Part shown: positions 34,001 through 41,633 of the stretch, piece by piece
Layout of the letters: each line of letters opens with the position of its first letter
Numbering within the stretch: the stretch's first letter is position 1
Position numbers and translations under genes: made by a program
The notes under the pieces: generated by a model
What the model saw: the letters and a program-made list of their open reading frames with translations, nothing else
Told to the model about the DNA's origin: nothing
The model's database searches: none
Assembly (NCBI RefSeq): GCF_014161445.1
Contig: NZ_JABBXA010000004.1
Location: 1 to 64,000 of the forward strand
Origin: Microbispora sp. H13382
Lineage (GTDB): Bacteria; Actinomycetota; Actinomycetes; Streptosporangiales; Streptosporangiaceae
Direction: 5' to 3'
DNA length: 64,000 bases

Positions 34001-34529
34001 GCTGACGACCGGAACGTCCGGCGACAACCGGTGGCACATGAGGCTGTCGGCGTACGTGCTGGGGGAGCGGCTCCGGCAGGTCGTCGACGCGGCGAACGAG
34101 CGCCTCGACCGAATGTCGAGCGGTCGCTATCTGCTGCGGCACGACCTGAACCGGTCCGCGGGCGACCGGGGCCGGTCGGGCGGCGGGCTGGGCCTGCGCG
34201 TGCTCGACGCCTGGACCGGCGTGGAACGCGACCCCGCCACGCTCTCCGGCGGCGAGAGCTTCATCACCTCGCTCGCCCTGGCGCTGGGCCTGGCCGACGT
34301 GGTCACGGCGGAGGCGGGCGGCGCGGAGATCGGCAGCCTCTTCGTGGACGAGGGCTTCGGCACGCTCGACGACGAGACGCTCGACGACGTGCTCGACATC
34401 CTCGACGGCCTGCGCGAGGGCGGCCGCGCCGTCGGTGTCGTCAGTCACGTTGCCGAACTGCGGGTGCGCATCCCCGCCCAGCTTCGCGTGATCAAGGGCC
34501 GTTCCGGTTCCACCCTGTCGCATCGCTGA
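31074..34529 (+). CDS. sbcC: Exonuclease SbcCD subunit C (Rad50-like ATPase)
   Basis: An 1151-residue SMC/Rad50-type ATPase that tethers DNA ends and drives SbcD. The N-terminal half-ATPase has Walker A GPTGAGKT (35-42). Long Ala/Glu/Arg-rich coiled coils fill residues about 190-950. They are interrupted by the zinc hook CDVCG (C599 and C602), where two SbcC dimers join. The C-terminal half-ATPase has the signature LSGGESF (from 1057), Walker B LFVDEGFG and the D-loop TLDDETLD. The GTG start overlaps the upstream small ORF. The gene is followed by a tandem-hairpin repeat block that may end transcription. Confidence 0.96.
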   Translation: MRLHRLRLVAFGSFPGTEEVDFDALGEAGLFLIHGPTGAGKTTVLDAVCYALYGRVPGQRESARSLRCDHAPPDRGPSVTLEVTIRGRRLRITRSPAWMRPKLRGTGLVEEKAKALVEELVDGLTGPGGQWIARSTRSDEAGDFVNTLTGMTMAQFCQVAMLPQGEFAKFLRAGGEERRELLERLFSVRVFGDVERWLADHRTRTWRDAQELGQRVESVLDRMRGAAGDDLPLPEDASEPAAWSREVLDLARGALAGAVAAGTASQEALLSARARLEEGRALADRQRRHAAALARRQELDAAADERSDLEAMLDEAARADRVAPLIRQAGQRAEAAAKARRLAADATLRALPGLTASRSLAGPRVDPGEEPGEGPDGERPDPERLAVLERERRDEVARVRQILPEEERLRQVRHERADAERGLAELAEEETGLTRRRAALPAERLDVEERLARARTGAASLPGLTAARDAALRVREVTEQADLLDAELTRLAEEEARAGAAQAELPALLVGAEERLRGLRDMAARVPALEAAAHLAEERLAAARLRDMLTAELEAAEHDRRAAVDLAQERRDRLQEVRQARIDGMAAELAAGLVAGEPCDVCGATEHPRPAAPAARAATADDEQAAQEAFEAAQRAREEAEASVAALSSRLGDAAARAGDLSQDDASAALADAREELSRLRAAETAVAAAEGEAGRLAAELESARDRAAELTGLLTETRTRRDALLAEGERLSAGLEGDLVTAEADLARARSLAASEEELAARATRLAAELEELGTRAARTGAAIAEARAHRDRLVADEHRLAEVIDAARGEDASLAARLDRLEEEADLLREAAEAAVAAAAADRESRAALTEAARAAAEQGFASVEHAAAAVRTPEDREAMSERLGHLDAERATVEGLLADPELVAAAAQPGADLPELEAGHERAERDHAARTSARDRARGRLDQLTGLAGELDAALRAYRPAEERHRLARRLAELTTGTSGDNRWHMRLSAYVLGERLRQVVDAANERLDRMSSGRYLLRHDLNRSAGDRGRSGGGLGLRVLDAWTGVERDPATLSGGESFITSLALALGLADVVTAEAGGAEIGSLFVDEGFGTLDDETLDDVLDILDGLREGGRAVGVVSHVAELRVRIPAQLRVIKGRSGSTLSHR

Positions 34530-34568
34530 CCGCGTGACGCGCGAGCTCGGCGGACGGCCGGACCGGCC

Positions 34569-34637
34569 GCGCGGTCGCCGGCCTGCCGGCGGCGCGGTCG
34601 CCGGCCTGCCGGCGGCGCGGTCGCCGGCCTGCCGGCG
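34569..34637. repeat. 23-bp tandem repeat, three perfect copies, each self-complementary
   Basis: Three identical 23-bp units occupy 69 bp, 40 bases after the sbcC stop. Each contains CGCCGGC followed closely by GCCGGCG, so each can fold into a small G/C hairpin. It may act as a multi-hairpin terminator or be a simple expansion. The rest of the 290-bp gap (34530-34819) shows no gene. Confidence 0.85.
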
Positions 34638-34819
34638 GCGTCGCCGTGCCGTCCCGGTCACGGAGATCGTCTACGGCGAAGGGAACCAGTTCCCAGCGCG
34701 ACGGCCATGTCCGGGCCCTGAGGGCGTCCATGCCGAAACGTCCGAAAGTACGACGCAGGCGGCTCCGACCCTGCTTTCGGCCGATGCCCGTCCCCGGATC
34801 CATTTCGCAGGATGAGGCC

Positions 34820-36091
34820 ATGTCACCCACCCATTCCCGAACGACAGCGGCGTCCGTTCCCCAGGGGGGCCGCCGCCTCCCGGCGCGGGGCCTGGTCGCC
34901 GCCGGGGGGCTCACTCTGCTGGCCGCGCTGTGCTGCGTCCCGTCGCCCGCCTCGGCGTCCACGTACGGCTCCGTCTCCGCCGCACCGGTGCCGGCGGCCT
35001 CCTCTCCGGCGTCCGCGAAGCCGGGCCGCTTGCCGTACCTGCCTACGCCGACCGGCTCCCATCCGGTCGGCACCACGTCGCTGTATCTCAAGGACCTCTC
35101 CCGTCCGGACCCGTGGGTGCCGGAGGCGAAGGCGCGCGAGCTCATGGTGACGCTGTGGTATCCCGCGAAGTCACGGGGCGGGCGGCGGGCGCCGTACATG
35201 ACGCCGGCCGAGTCGCAACTCGTCCTCGATGGCACCGGGGTGACCGGCGTGCCGTCCGACGTGCTGAGCAGGACGCGGACCAACGCGTTCCGCGACGCGA
35301 AGCCGGCGGGAGCCCGCCGCTCTCTGCCCCTCGTGGTGCTCTCTCCCGGATTCACGTGGCCGGCCAGTTCCCTGACGGCCCTGGCCGAGGACCTGGCGAG
35401 CAGGGGCTACGTGGTGGCCGGGATCGACCACACGTACGAGAGCTTCGCGACGACCTTCCCCGACGGCCGGGTCGCCACGTGCGCCGCCTGCCGGATCGAG
35501 TCCGGCGAGGACTTCGGCGAGAGGGCGGTGCGGAGCCGGGCGGCCGACGTCTCCTTCGTGCTCGGCCGGCTGACCGGCCCGCGCACGGCCTGGCAGGGCG
35601 GCGGCCTGATCGACCCGTCCCGGATCGCGATGGCGGGCAGCTCGCTCGGGGGCGCGAGCGCCGCCGAGACCATGCTGAGGGACGGCCGAGTGCGGGCCGG
35701 GATCGACATGGACGGCACGATGTTCGTCCCGATTCCCGTGACCGGGCTGGCGCGGCCGTTCCTCTTCCTGGGCCAGGAGGCGCACGGGCCGGGAGGCGAG
35801 GACGCGACGTGGGACCGCGACTGGGGGCGCCTGTCCGGGTGGAGGCGCTGGCTCGTGGTGACCGGGTCGGTGCACGCGTCGTTCACCGACTACGACCTGC
35901 TGGCCCGTCAGATCGGCGTCGACCTCGGGGGCGGCCTTCCCGGCCCCCGCACCGTGGAGGTCACCCGGGCGTACGTGAGGGCGTTCCTCGACCTGCACCT
36001 GGGAGGGCGGCCGGGGGCCCTGCTGGACGGGCCGTCGGAGCGTTTCCCCGAGGCCCGGTTCTGCGCGCCGGAGGCGAGGACCTGCGCCTAG
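34820..36091 (+). CDS. Secreted PAF-acetylhydrolase-like esterase
   Basis: A 423-residue exported alpha/beta-hydrolase of the platelet-activating-factor acetylhydrolase (isoform II-like) family. It has an N-terminal signal segment (GLVAAGGLTLLAALCC with an ASAS cleavage region) and a Pro/Ala linker. The domain starts with HPVGTTSLYLKDLSRPDPW and the RELMVTLWYPA strand. The oxyanion loop is VLSPGF. The nucleophile is Ser275 in the elbow AGSSLGG, and the C-terminal His is likely in GSVHASFTD. Such enzymes hydrolyse short-chain esters of lipids or other acyl esters. ATG 34820 follows AGGATGAGG. A Cys pair (CAAC) in the middle may be oxidised outside the cell. Confidence 0.9.
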   Translation: MSPTHSRTTAASVPQGGRRLPARGLVAAGGLTLLAALCCVPSPASASTYGSVSAAPVPAASSPASAKPGRLPYLPTPTGSHPVGTTSLYLKDLSRPDPWVPEAKARELMVTLWYPAKSRGGRRAPYMTPAESQLVLDGTGVTGVPSDVLSRTRTNAFRDAKPAGARRSLPLVVLSPGFTWPASSLTALAEDLASRGYVVAGIDHTYESFATTFPDGRVATCAACRIESGEDFGERAVRSRAADVSFVLGRLTGPRTAWQGGGLIDPSRIAMAGSSLGGASAAETMLRDGRVRAGIDMDGTMFVPIPVTGLARPFLFLGQEAHGPGGEDATWDRDWGRLSGWRRWLVVTGSVHASFTDYDLLARQIGVDLGGGLPGPRTVEVTRAYVRAFLDLHLGGRPGALLDGPSERFPEARFCAPEARTCA

Positions 36092-36180
36092 GTCGTGTCT
36101 GACAAGGACGCCGGTCTCAGCCGGGGCGGTACGCGGGGCGGCGGCCCGCTTCACGCGGGTGCGGGCGCTGTTGCGTCAGT

Positions 36181-36210
36181 GGCGGGTGCGTGCGATCGCC
36201 CGCACCCGCC
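36181..36210. terminator. Hairpin between convergent esterase and iron-ADH genes
   Basis: GGCGGGTGCG pairs with CGCACCCGCC over 10 bp around a 10-base loop, 11 bases past the alcohol dehydrogenase stop and 90 past the esterase stop. It can serve both convergent genes. Confidence 0.6.
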
Positions 36211-36221
36211 CCGCGGGCGGT

Positions 36222-37505
36222 TCACCAGAGCGCGAGCGACCGGGTCAGGATGCCGGCGAGGTCGTCCTCCGCCACGGGCCTGGGTGAGGTGGTGAGCAGC
36301 CGCTGCTGCCTCATCGCCCCCTCCACCAGCGCCGGCACGTCGCCCTCCGCGTACCCGACGCCGCCGATGCCGTTCGGCATGCCGACGTCGCGCATGAGCG
36401 CGGTCAGCACGCCGGGCAGGAACTCCGCCGGGTCGTCCGGCGTGGCCGCCGAGGGGTCGAGCAGCCCGGCCGCGCGCAGGTGTCGCGCGGGATCCGCCTC
36501 GAAGGTGAACCGGAACGCCTCCGGCGCGGTCAGCGCCACGGCCATGCCGTGCGGGACCATCGGCTCGCCACCGGGATAGCCGGCCGGGTGGAAATCCTTC
36601 ACCCGCCCGGCGATCGGATAGGCGTTGGCGTGCGGGATGTGCACGCCCGCGTTGCCGAACCCCAGCCCCGCGAACGTCGCCGCCAGCGCCATCGCGCCCC
36701 GCGCCTGCGCGTCGTCGCCGTGTCGTACGGCCGTGCGGAACGAGCCGGCGAGCAGCCGGAGCGCCTGCTCCGACCACATGTCCGCCACCGGGTTCGACCC
36801 GCAGTACGGCACGCGCTCCTCCGGCCGCCTGCGCTCGTAGGAGGTGTACGGCCGGGCGGTGTAGCTCTCCAGGGCGTGACAGAGGATGTCCATCCCCGCC
36901 GCGGCGGTCACCTCGGGCGGCTGCGTCATCGTGAGGCCGGGGTCCACGACCGCCAGCACCGGGCGGAGCCGGGCGTGGCTGATCCCCGTCTTGACCTTGA
37001 GACCGAGCACGTCGAGCACGCAGATGGTGGTGCTCTCCGAACCGGTGCCCGTGGTCGTGGGCACCGCGACCAGCGGCTTGAGCGGACGCGAGGGGGCGCG
37101 TCCGGCGCCGATCGGCGCGTTGACGTAGTCCATCAGCTCGCCCGGGTTGGTGGTCAGCAGGTTGACGGCCTTGGCCGTGTCGATGCTCGATCCGCCGCCG
37201 ACCGCCACGAAGGCGTCCCACGGGCCGCTCGCGCGGGCGTGCTCGATCGCCGCGAGCATGCTCTCGTCGGTGGGCTCGACGCGGACGCCGTCGTACACCT
37301 CCGCGTGCATGCCGAACCCGGCGATCTGTTCCGCGATCCGCGCCGGAGCGCCCGTCGCCGCCACGCCGGCGTCGGTCACCACCAGCGCGCGGCGCACGCC
37401 GTACTGCCCGAGGTCGAAGCCGATCTCGGCGGACGCGCCGGGGCCGAACTTGAGCGCGGGCGCGCCGTACGTGAAGACGGACTCGGGGTTGCTCGGGACG
37501 ATCAC
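36222..37505 (-). CDS. Iron-containing alcohol dehydrogenase (hydroxyacid-oxoacid transhydrogenase-like)
   Basis: A 427-residue group III alcohol dehydrogenase. The NAD-binding glycine block is VGGGSSIDTAKAVN, followed by PTTTGTGSE. Metal ligands are in AAAGMDILCHALESY and in GNAGVHIPHANAYPIAG, the iron-ADH signature. The SNPVADMWSEQAL and VHIPHANAYPIAGRV segments are closest to hydroxyacid-oxoacid transhydrogenases, which exchange electrons between hydroxy- and oxo-acids such as 4-hydroxybutyrate and 2-oxoglutarate. The start is GTG 37505, with GGAAGG about 9 bases upstream. It is divergent from a GntR-family regulator, with a palindrome in the shared promoter region, so regulation by that protein is likely. 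Confidence 0.9.
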   Translation of the reverse strand: MIVPSNPESVFTYGAPALKFGPGASAEIGFDLGQYGVRRALVVTDAGVAATGAPARIAEQIAGFGMHAEVYDGVRVEPTDESMLAAIEHARASGPWDAFVAVGGGSSIDTAKAVNLLTTNPGELMDYVNAPIGAGRAPSRPLKPLVAVPTTTGTGSESTTICVLDVLGLKVKTGISHARLRPVLAVVDPGLTMTQPPEVTAAAGMDILCHALESYTARPYTSYERRRPEERVPYCGSNPVADMWSEQALRLLAGSFRTAVRHGDDAQARGAMALAATFAGLGFGNAGVHIPHANAYPIAGRVKDFHPAGYPGGEPMVPHGMAVALTAPEAFRFTFEADPARHLRAAGLLDPSAATPDDPAEFLPGVLTALMRDVGMPNGIGGVGYAEGDVPALVEGAMRQQRLLTTSPRPVAEDDLAGILTRSLALW

Positions 37506-37559
37506 GATCGCTGGCCTTCCATCCGGGGGCTCATGCGGGCACGCGCGATGCCGGTGCGG

Positions 37560-37576
37560 GGTTCCCGATGGGAACC
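37560..37576. promoter_or_regulatory. Palindromic operator candidate GGTTCCC-GAT-GGGAACC
   Basis: Seven-base arms pair perfectly around GAT in the 148-bp divergent gap between the iron-ADH and GntR genes. It lies 55 bases upstream of the ADH start, a sensible place for the GntR protein to bind. Confidence 0.6.
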
Positions 37577-37653
37577 TGGCATGTAGCATGCTGCGTGTCA
37601 ACGCGCCGCCCGGACGCGGGCGGGCCCACGGCCCTCGGGAGGGTGGTCAGACG

Positions 37654-38376
37654 GTGCGAGCGGTCGCCGGCACTTCCAGTCTCACCGAGCAGGTCGTCGA
37701 GGCGGTAAGGGAGGCCATCCACTCGGGCGAGCTGCGGCCCGGAGAGCTGTACTCGGTCTACCGGCTGGCCGGGCAGCTCAACGTCTCCCGCACCCCCGTA
37801 CGCGAGGCGATGCTCCGGCTGGCGGAGGCCGGCCTGGTCCGGTTCGAGCGGAGCCGGGGTTTCCGGGTGCTGCGCCGCGACCCCCGGGAGATCGCCGAGG
37901 TGTTCCACCTGCGGCTGCTGCTGGAGGTGCCCGCGACGAGGCGGGCGACCCGCCACGCCGGTCCCGGCCTCGCCCGTGCCCTGCACGAGGAACTGGAGGC
38001 GATGCGCGCCGCGGCGGCCGACCACGACGAGCCGCGTTTCATGCGGCACGACCGGGCCTTCCACGACGCGATCCTCGCCGCGGGAGCCAACCGGCGGCTG
38101 GCCGAGGTCGTCGCCGGGCTCAGGGACGCCACGGTGACGCTCGGCGCCTCCACCGTCGACCGTTCCCGCTCGCTGGCGGACGTCGCCGCGGAGCACGAGC
38201 CGATCCTCGCCGCCGTGCTCGCGGGCGACGCGGACGCCGCCGCCACGGCGATGCGCGCTCACGTGGCCCACACCGGCGAACTGCTCGTGGCCCAGGCCGC
38301 CGCGGAGAACGGCCGGCCCGCCGACCCGGCCGACATCGCCCTCGTCCACGAGGCGCTGAACGAATCTACAACGTAA
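37654..38376 (+). CDS. GntR family transcriptional regulator (FCD/FadR subgroup)
   Basis: A 240-residue regulator. The N-terminal winged helix-turn-helix reads SLTEQVVEAVREAIHSGEL, PGELYSVYRLAGQLNVSRTPV and REAMLRLAEAGLVRFERSRG. The C-terminal FCD ligand domain has the metal-ligand Asp and His residues, for example in FMRHDRAFHDAIL and EHEPILAAVLAGD. GTG 37654 has GGGAGGG about 8-10 bases upstream; an ATG at 37588 would add 22 residues but lacks a site. It diverges from the iron-ADH gene and is 49 bases upstream of a PLP-dependent dehydratase gene. FCD regulators commonly respond to small organic acids, which fits both neighbours. Confidence 0.92.
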   Translation: MRAVAGTSSLTEQVVEAVREAIHSGELRPGELYSVYRLAGQLNVSRTPVREAMLRLAEAGLVRFERSRGFRVLRRDPREIAEVFHLRLLLEVPATRRATRHAGPGLARALHEELEAMRAAAADHDEPRFMRHDRAFHDAILAAGANRRLAEVVAGLRDATVTLGASTVDRSRSLADVAAEHEPILAAVLAGDADAAATAMRAHVAHTGELLVAQAAAENGRPADPADIALVHEALNESTT

Positions 38377-38425
38377 AGGACCAAGCGGGCTGCGGCGACG
38401 AACGGGCCACGTCCATGATCGGGAC

Positions 38426-39409
38426 ATGGGCGAGAACCGATCGGTACGAGACGTCGTCGTTCCCCGGCGCGACGACCTGGAGAATGCCAGCCAGGTGATT
38501 CGGGAGCACCTCCGTCCCACTCCGGTGGACCCGGGCGCGGGCACGCCCGGCGACCCTGGGCTGAAGCTGGAGAGCCTGCAGCCCACGGGGTCGTTCAAGG
38601 TCCGGGGCGCGCTCAACGCCGTGGCCGCCGCGCCGGGTACCCGCGTGGTGACGGCGTCGGCCGGCAACCACGGGCTGGGCGTCGCCTTCGCGGCCAGGAC
38701 GCTCGGCCGGCGGGCGACCGTGGTGGTCCCGGAGACCGCCTCGGCAGCGAAGGTGGACGGGCTGCGCCGTCTGAACGTGGACCTGGTGTGCACGGGCGAG
38801 AGTTTCGACGAGGCGGAGGAACACGCGCTCGCACTCGCCGAGACGCCGGGCTGCCACTACATATCGGCCTACAACGATCCGTACGTCATCGCGGGCCAGG
38901 GCACGATCGGCCACGAGCTGGACGAGCAGGTCGACGGCCCGCTGACCGTGGTGTGTCCGATCGGCGGCGGAGGGCTCGCCTCCGGGCTGGGATTGTGGGC
39001 GGCGGGCCGCGCGGACGTGCGCGTCGTCGGAGTGGAGGCCGCGGCCTCCACCGCCGTGTCCGCGGCGGTCGGGGCGGGCCGCCGCGTGCCCGTCGGCATC
39101 GGCCCGACCCTCGCCGACGGCCTTGCCGGGAACATCGAGCCGGAATCGGCCACTATCGGCCTCGTCGCACGGCATGTGGACCAACTGGTCGCGGTGACCG
39201 AGGACGAGATCCGAACCGCGCTGCGCTACCTGGCCGCGGAGCGTGGATACGTGGCCGAGGGCGCGGGAGCGGTGCCGGTCGCCGCCCTGCTCGCCGGAAA
39301 GGTCGCCGTGTACGGACGGGTCGTGGCGGTGGTCTCGGGCCGCAACATCACCCCCGCCGCGCTCGCGGCCGTCCTCGCCGCCGACGAGGCGGCACCGGCC
39401 GCGTCGTGA
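38426..39409 (+). CDS. PLP-dependent threonine/serine dehydratase-like protein
   Basis: A 327-residue fold-type II PLP enzyme. The Schiff-base lysine is K58 in LQPTGSFKVRGA. The Asn of ASAGNHGLGVAF holds the cofactor ring, and the phosphate loop is GGGGLASG. Such proteins deaminate L-threonine or L-serine to the oxo acid, or act on 3-hydroxyaspartate. There is no C-terminal ACT domain, so it is the catabolic or stand-alone type. The ATG has no ribosome-binding site, but CATGAT stands 6 nt before it. It follows the GntR regulator on the same strand and may be read from its own promoter. Exact substrate is unresolved. Confidence 0.9.
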   Translation: MGENRSVRDVVVPRRDDLENASQVIREHLRPTPVDPGAGTPGDPGLKLESLQPTGSFKVRGALNAVAAAPGTRVVTASAGNHGLGVAFAARTLGRRATVVVPETASAAKVDGLRRLNVDLVCTGESFDEAEEHALALAETPGCHYISAYNDPYVIAGQGTIGHELDEQVDGPLTVVCPIGGGGLASGLGLWAAGRADVRVVGVEAAASTAVSAAVGAGRRVPVGIGPTLADGLAGNIEPESATIGLVARHVDQLVAVTEDEIRTALRYLAAERGYVAEGAGAVPVAALLAGKVAVYGRVVAVVSGRNITPAALAAVLAADEAAPAAS

Positions 39410-39427
39410 CCCGCGGGCCCGGACAGG

Positions 39428-39973
39428 TCAGGGAGCGGGCTCGCCCGTGGTCGTCGTGGTGAGCGCGGCGACGGCCCGCACCGCGGCCGCGGGATCGTCG
39501 GCGAAGAACCGCACCCGCCGGACAGCCGTCGCCGGGCGTACAGCCTGCCAAGGACGGCGCGGAGGGGACACCTCGATCGGTTCGCGCAGGTCGACCACGA
39601 GGTTGGTCTGGGACGAGACCGCGAGGGCGAGCTCGCCGTCCGAGATGCGCAGGAGTCTGTTCTCGTCGTAGCGGCGGTCGACGCGCGCCGACGCGACGAG
39701 CCGCGCCGGGACGTCCAGGCCGAACAGCCGGCCGTACCGCAGGCGCAGCGCGTCCGGCGAGACGGTGTGCGGCCGGCGGGCGCAGCTCACCATGACGCCG
39801 AGGACGCCGAGGGCCGACGCCGCGTCGAGGGCCAGGATCACCAGGCGCGGCGCGTCCGGCAGCCCGAACCGGCGCAGCAGCAGGTCCATGGCCACGGTCT
39901 CCAGGACCAGCACGAACAGCAGCACCGCCATCGTCGGCGTCTGCTCCCGGCTGTAGCCGATCGCGTGCCTCAC
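39428..39973 (-). CDS. Two-helix membrane protein with a PH-like domain, paired with a MerR regulator
   Basis: A 181-residue protein with two membrane helices (MAVLLFVLVLETVAMDLLL and LVILALDAASALGVLGVMVS). A cytoplasmic beta-rich domain follows, resembling the bacterial PH-like (YcxB/PH_10) type: VSPDALRLRYGRLFGLDVPA and a repeated-strand core ending in RVRFFADDPAAAVRAVAAL. No enzyme motif is visible. The GTG start overlaps the stop of the MerR gene (GTGA), so the pair is translated together. This arrangement of a MerR regulator with a small membrane protein is common in actinomycetes and of unknown purpose. A membrane-sensing or anti-regulator role is possible but unproven. Confidence 0.8.
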   Translation of the reverse strand: MRHAIGYSREQTPTMAVLLFVLVLETVAMDLLLRRFGLPDAPRLVILALDAASALGVLGVMVSCARRPHTVSPDALRLRYGRLFGLDVPARLVASARVDRRYDENRLLRISDGELALAVSSQTNLVVDLREPIEVSPPRRPWQAVRPATAVRRVRFFADDPAAAVRAVAALTTTTTGEPAP

Positions 39974-40728
39974 GGCGCCGCTCCGTCCGCGAGCAGCGTC
40001 ATGGCCCGCCGCGCGACCTCGGCCTGCGCGGGGGACAGATCGGCGAGGAACGCCTGGGCGAACGGGTCGTCGGCGCGGGGCATCGCGGAGGCCAGGGAGG
40101 CGGCGAGGTCGCGGGGCAGGTGCGCCGCGAGGTCGGCGGCGAGGGCGCCGACCCGGGGATCGGCGGGGTCGGCGCCGTCCAGCTCCGCCAGCCTCCGGTG
40201 CAACGCCTCGGCCCGGGCGACCGCCTCCGGCGTGGTCATGGGCCGCATCAGCTCCAGCAGGCGATCCCGGTCCTCCGGTTCGGCCGCCGCGTCGAGGAGG
40301 GCGAGCAGTTCGGCCTCGGCCGCCGCGAACGGGGAGTCGCGCACGGGTTCGAGGCACCGCAGGAACTCGGCCATCGCCGGCGAGACGGCGTCGTCCGGCG
40401 ACGGCGACTCCTCGCTCAGCAGCGCGGCGAGCCGCCCGCGCCTGGCCCTGATCGCCGCCTCCTGCCGGGCGAGGTCGGCGTCCAGCTCCAGCAGGATCTC
40501 CCGCAGCTCCCGGGCGGAGTCGCCGGTCAGCACGTCGCGCACCTCGTCCAGCGACAGGCCCAGCTCGGTCAGCCTGCGGGCCCGGGCGAGAAGGAGCGCG
40601 TCGCGCAGGCCGTACTCCCGGTAGCCGTTGAGCCGCCTCGACGGTTCGGGCAGCACGCCCTGGTGATGGTAGTGCCGCACGGTGCGGGTGGACACCCCGA
40701 CGAGCGCGGCCAGTTCGCCGATTCGCAT
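39970..40728 (-). CDS. MerR family transcriptional regulator
   Basis: A 252-residue regulator with the MerR winged helix-turn-helix at its N-terminus (MRIGELAALVGVSTRTVRHY and LPEPSRRLNGYREYGLRDA), then a dimerisation helix and a long Ala/Leu/Asp-rich helical effector domain with no cysteine cluster. It is therefore not a metal sensor of the classical kind. The ATG follows TCTAAT by 6 nt without a ribosome-binding site. Its own promoter has the 19-bp spacer and inverted repeat expected of MerR control, so it is probably autoregulated. It is co-translated with the downstream PH-like membrane protein. Confidence 0.92.
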   Translation of the reverse strand: MRIGELAALVGVSTRTVRHYHHQGVLPEPSRRLNGYREYGLRDALLLARARRLTELGLSLDEVRDVLTGDSARELREILLELDADLARQEAAIRARRGRLAALLSEESPSPDDAVSPAMAEFLRCLEPVRDSPFAAAEAELLALLDAAAEPEDRDRLLELMRPMTTPEAVARAEALHRRLAELDGADPADPRVGALAADLAAHLPRDLAASLASAMPRADDPFAQAFLADLSPAQAEVARRAMTLLADGAAP

Positions 40729-40766
40729 GCCCTCATTAGAGACGTTGACGTCGCGGCAAGGTCAAC
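40729..40766 (-). promoter_or_regulatory. MerR-type promoter with 19-bp spacer and operator
   Basis: On the minus strand TTGACC (40765-40760) and TCTAAT (40740-40735) are separated by 19 bp, the overlong spacer that MerR proteins untwist. The inverted repeat GTTGAC-N11-GTCAAC (40744-40766) covers the spacer and -35 box. TCTAAT is 6 nt from the MerR start codon. Confidence 0.75.
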
Positions 40767-40769
40767 AGC

Positions 40770-41489
40770 TCACAGAGGCAGCCAGCGGGCTGTGAGGAGA
40801 TAACCGCCGTAGACGAGCGCGGACGCGGAGACGAGCAGGAACAGCAGCACCCAGAGCGTGCCGGGCACCCGGGTCAGCCGGGCGAGCTGGTCGGCGTCGG
40901 AGTCGGGCGCGCGGCCGACGCGCCGCTTGCTCTGCAGTTCGAGGATCGGCCGTACGCCGCCGAGCAGCAGGAACCACGCGGCGACGTACGCGCAGGCCGA
41001 CTGGACGTCGGGCGGCGCGAACCAGGACAGCGCGAAGACCGCGCCGCCCACGGCGAGCAGCGACACGGCGCCGAAGAAGTTCCTGATCATCAGCAGCATG
41101 CACGTCAGCAGGGCGAGCACGCCCCACAGCAGCATCGTGATCCGCCCGTCGGCGACCAGCCAGGCCGCCCCGAGCCCGATCAGCGAGGGCGCGACGTATC
41201 CCGCCGCGGCTGTGGCGATCATGCCGGGCCCCGTGGGCCTGCCTCTGGTGAGCGTCACGCCCGAGGTGTCCGAGTGGAGGCGGATGCCCCGCAGCTTGCG
41301 CCGGGTCAGCACCGCGACCAGCGCGTGGCCTCCCTCGTGCGCGATCGTGATCAGGCCGCGGGAGATGTGCCACGACGCCGGGTAGGCGACGACGGTGAGG
41401 GCGGCGAACCCGGACAGGACGACCAGCCAGAGCGGGGGCGCGACCTGGACGGCGGTCAGGTGGTTCCACAGGGCCTTCAGGGGGGTCAC
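40770..41489 (-). CDS. M50-family (M50B-like) membrane metallopeptidase
   Basis: A 239-residue polytopic membrane protein with six to seven hydrophobic segments. HEGGH at residues 51-55 lies in a membrane segment (LITIAHEGGHALVAVLTRR) and matches the HExxH zinc motif of intramembrane site-2 proteases of the M50B group. The second zinc-ligand motif (NxxPxxxxDG) is not obvious; GGVRPILELQ occupies the usual position. GTG 41489 is preceded by TACGAT at 7 nt, suggesting a leaderless message. M50 proteases cleave membrane-bound regulators or handle sporulation signals in relatives; the substrate here is unknown. It is the gene upstream of the MerR unit but seems to have its own promoter. Confidence 0.85.
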   Translation of the reverse strand: MTPLKALWNHLTAVQVAPPLWLVVLSGFAALTVVAYPASWHISRGLITIAHEGGHALVAVLTRRKLRGIRLHSDTSGVTLTRGRPTGPGMIATAAAGYVAPSLIGLGAAWLVADGRITMLLWGVLALLTCMLLMIRNFFGAVSLLAVGGAVFALSWFAPPDVQSACAYVAAWFLLLGGVRPILELQSKRRVGRAPDSDADQLARLTRVPGTLWVLLFLLVSASALVYGGYLLTARWLPL

Positions 41490-41621
41490 CCCCGGAATCG
41501 TACGGCGGACGCCCCCCGGCCGCGGACGTGCCCACCACCCACGCCTGGGGCGGCACCATGTTCGGCATGCGCGCGAACCCGAGGCCGGGTGGCGGGGGTC
41601 GGTGCCCGATGCGAGGGCGGT

Positions 41622-41633
41622 TACCTTCTACGT
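41622..41633 (+). promoter_or_regulatory. Leaderless-type -10 box TACCTT before corA
   Basis: TACCTT is followed by CTACGT and then GTG at 41634. No ribosome-binding site is present, and this box decides the start. Confidence 0.5.

Noticed and set aside
34569..34637. Possible integration site or CRISPR leader
   Set aside because: There is no tRNA, integrase or spacer nearby; a simple tandem hairpin repeat explains it.
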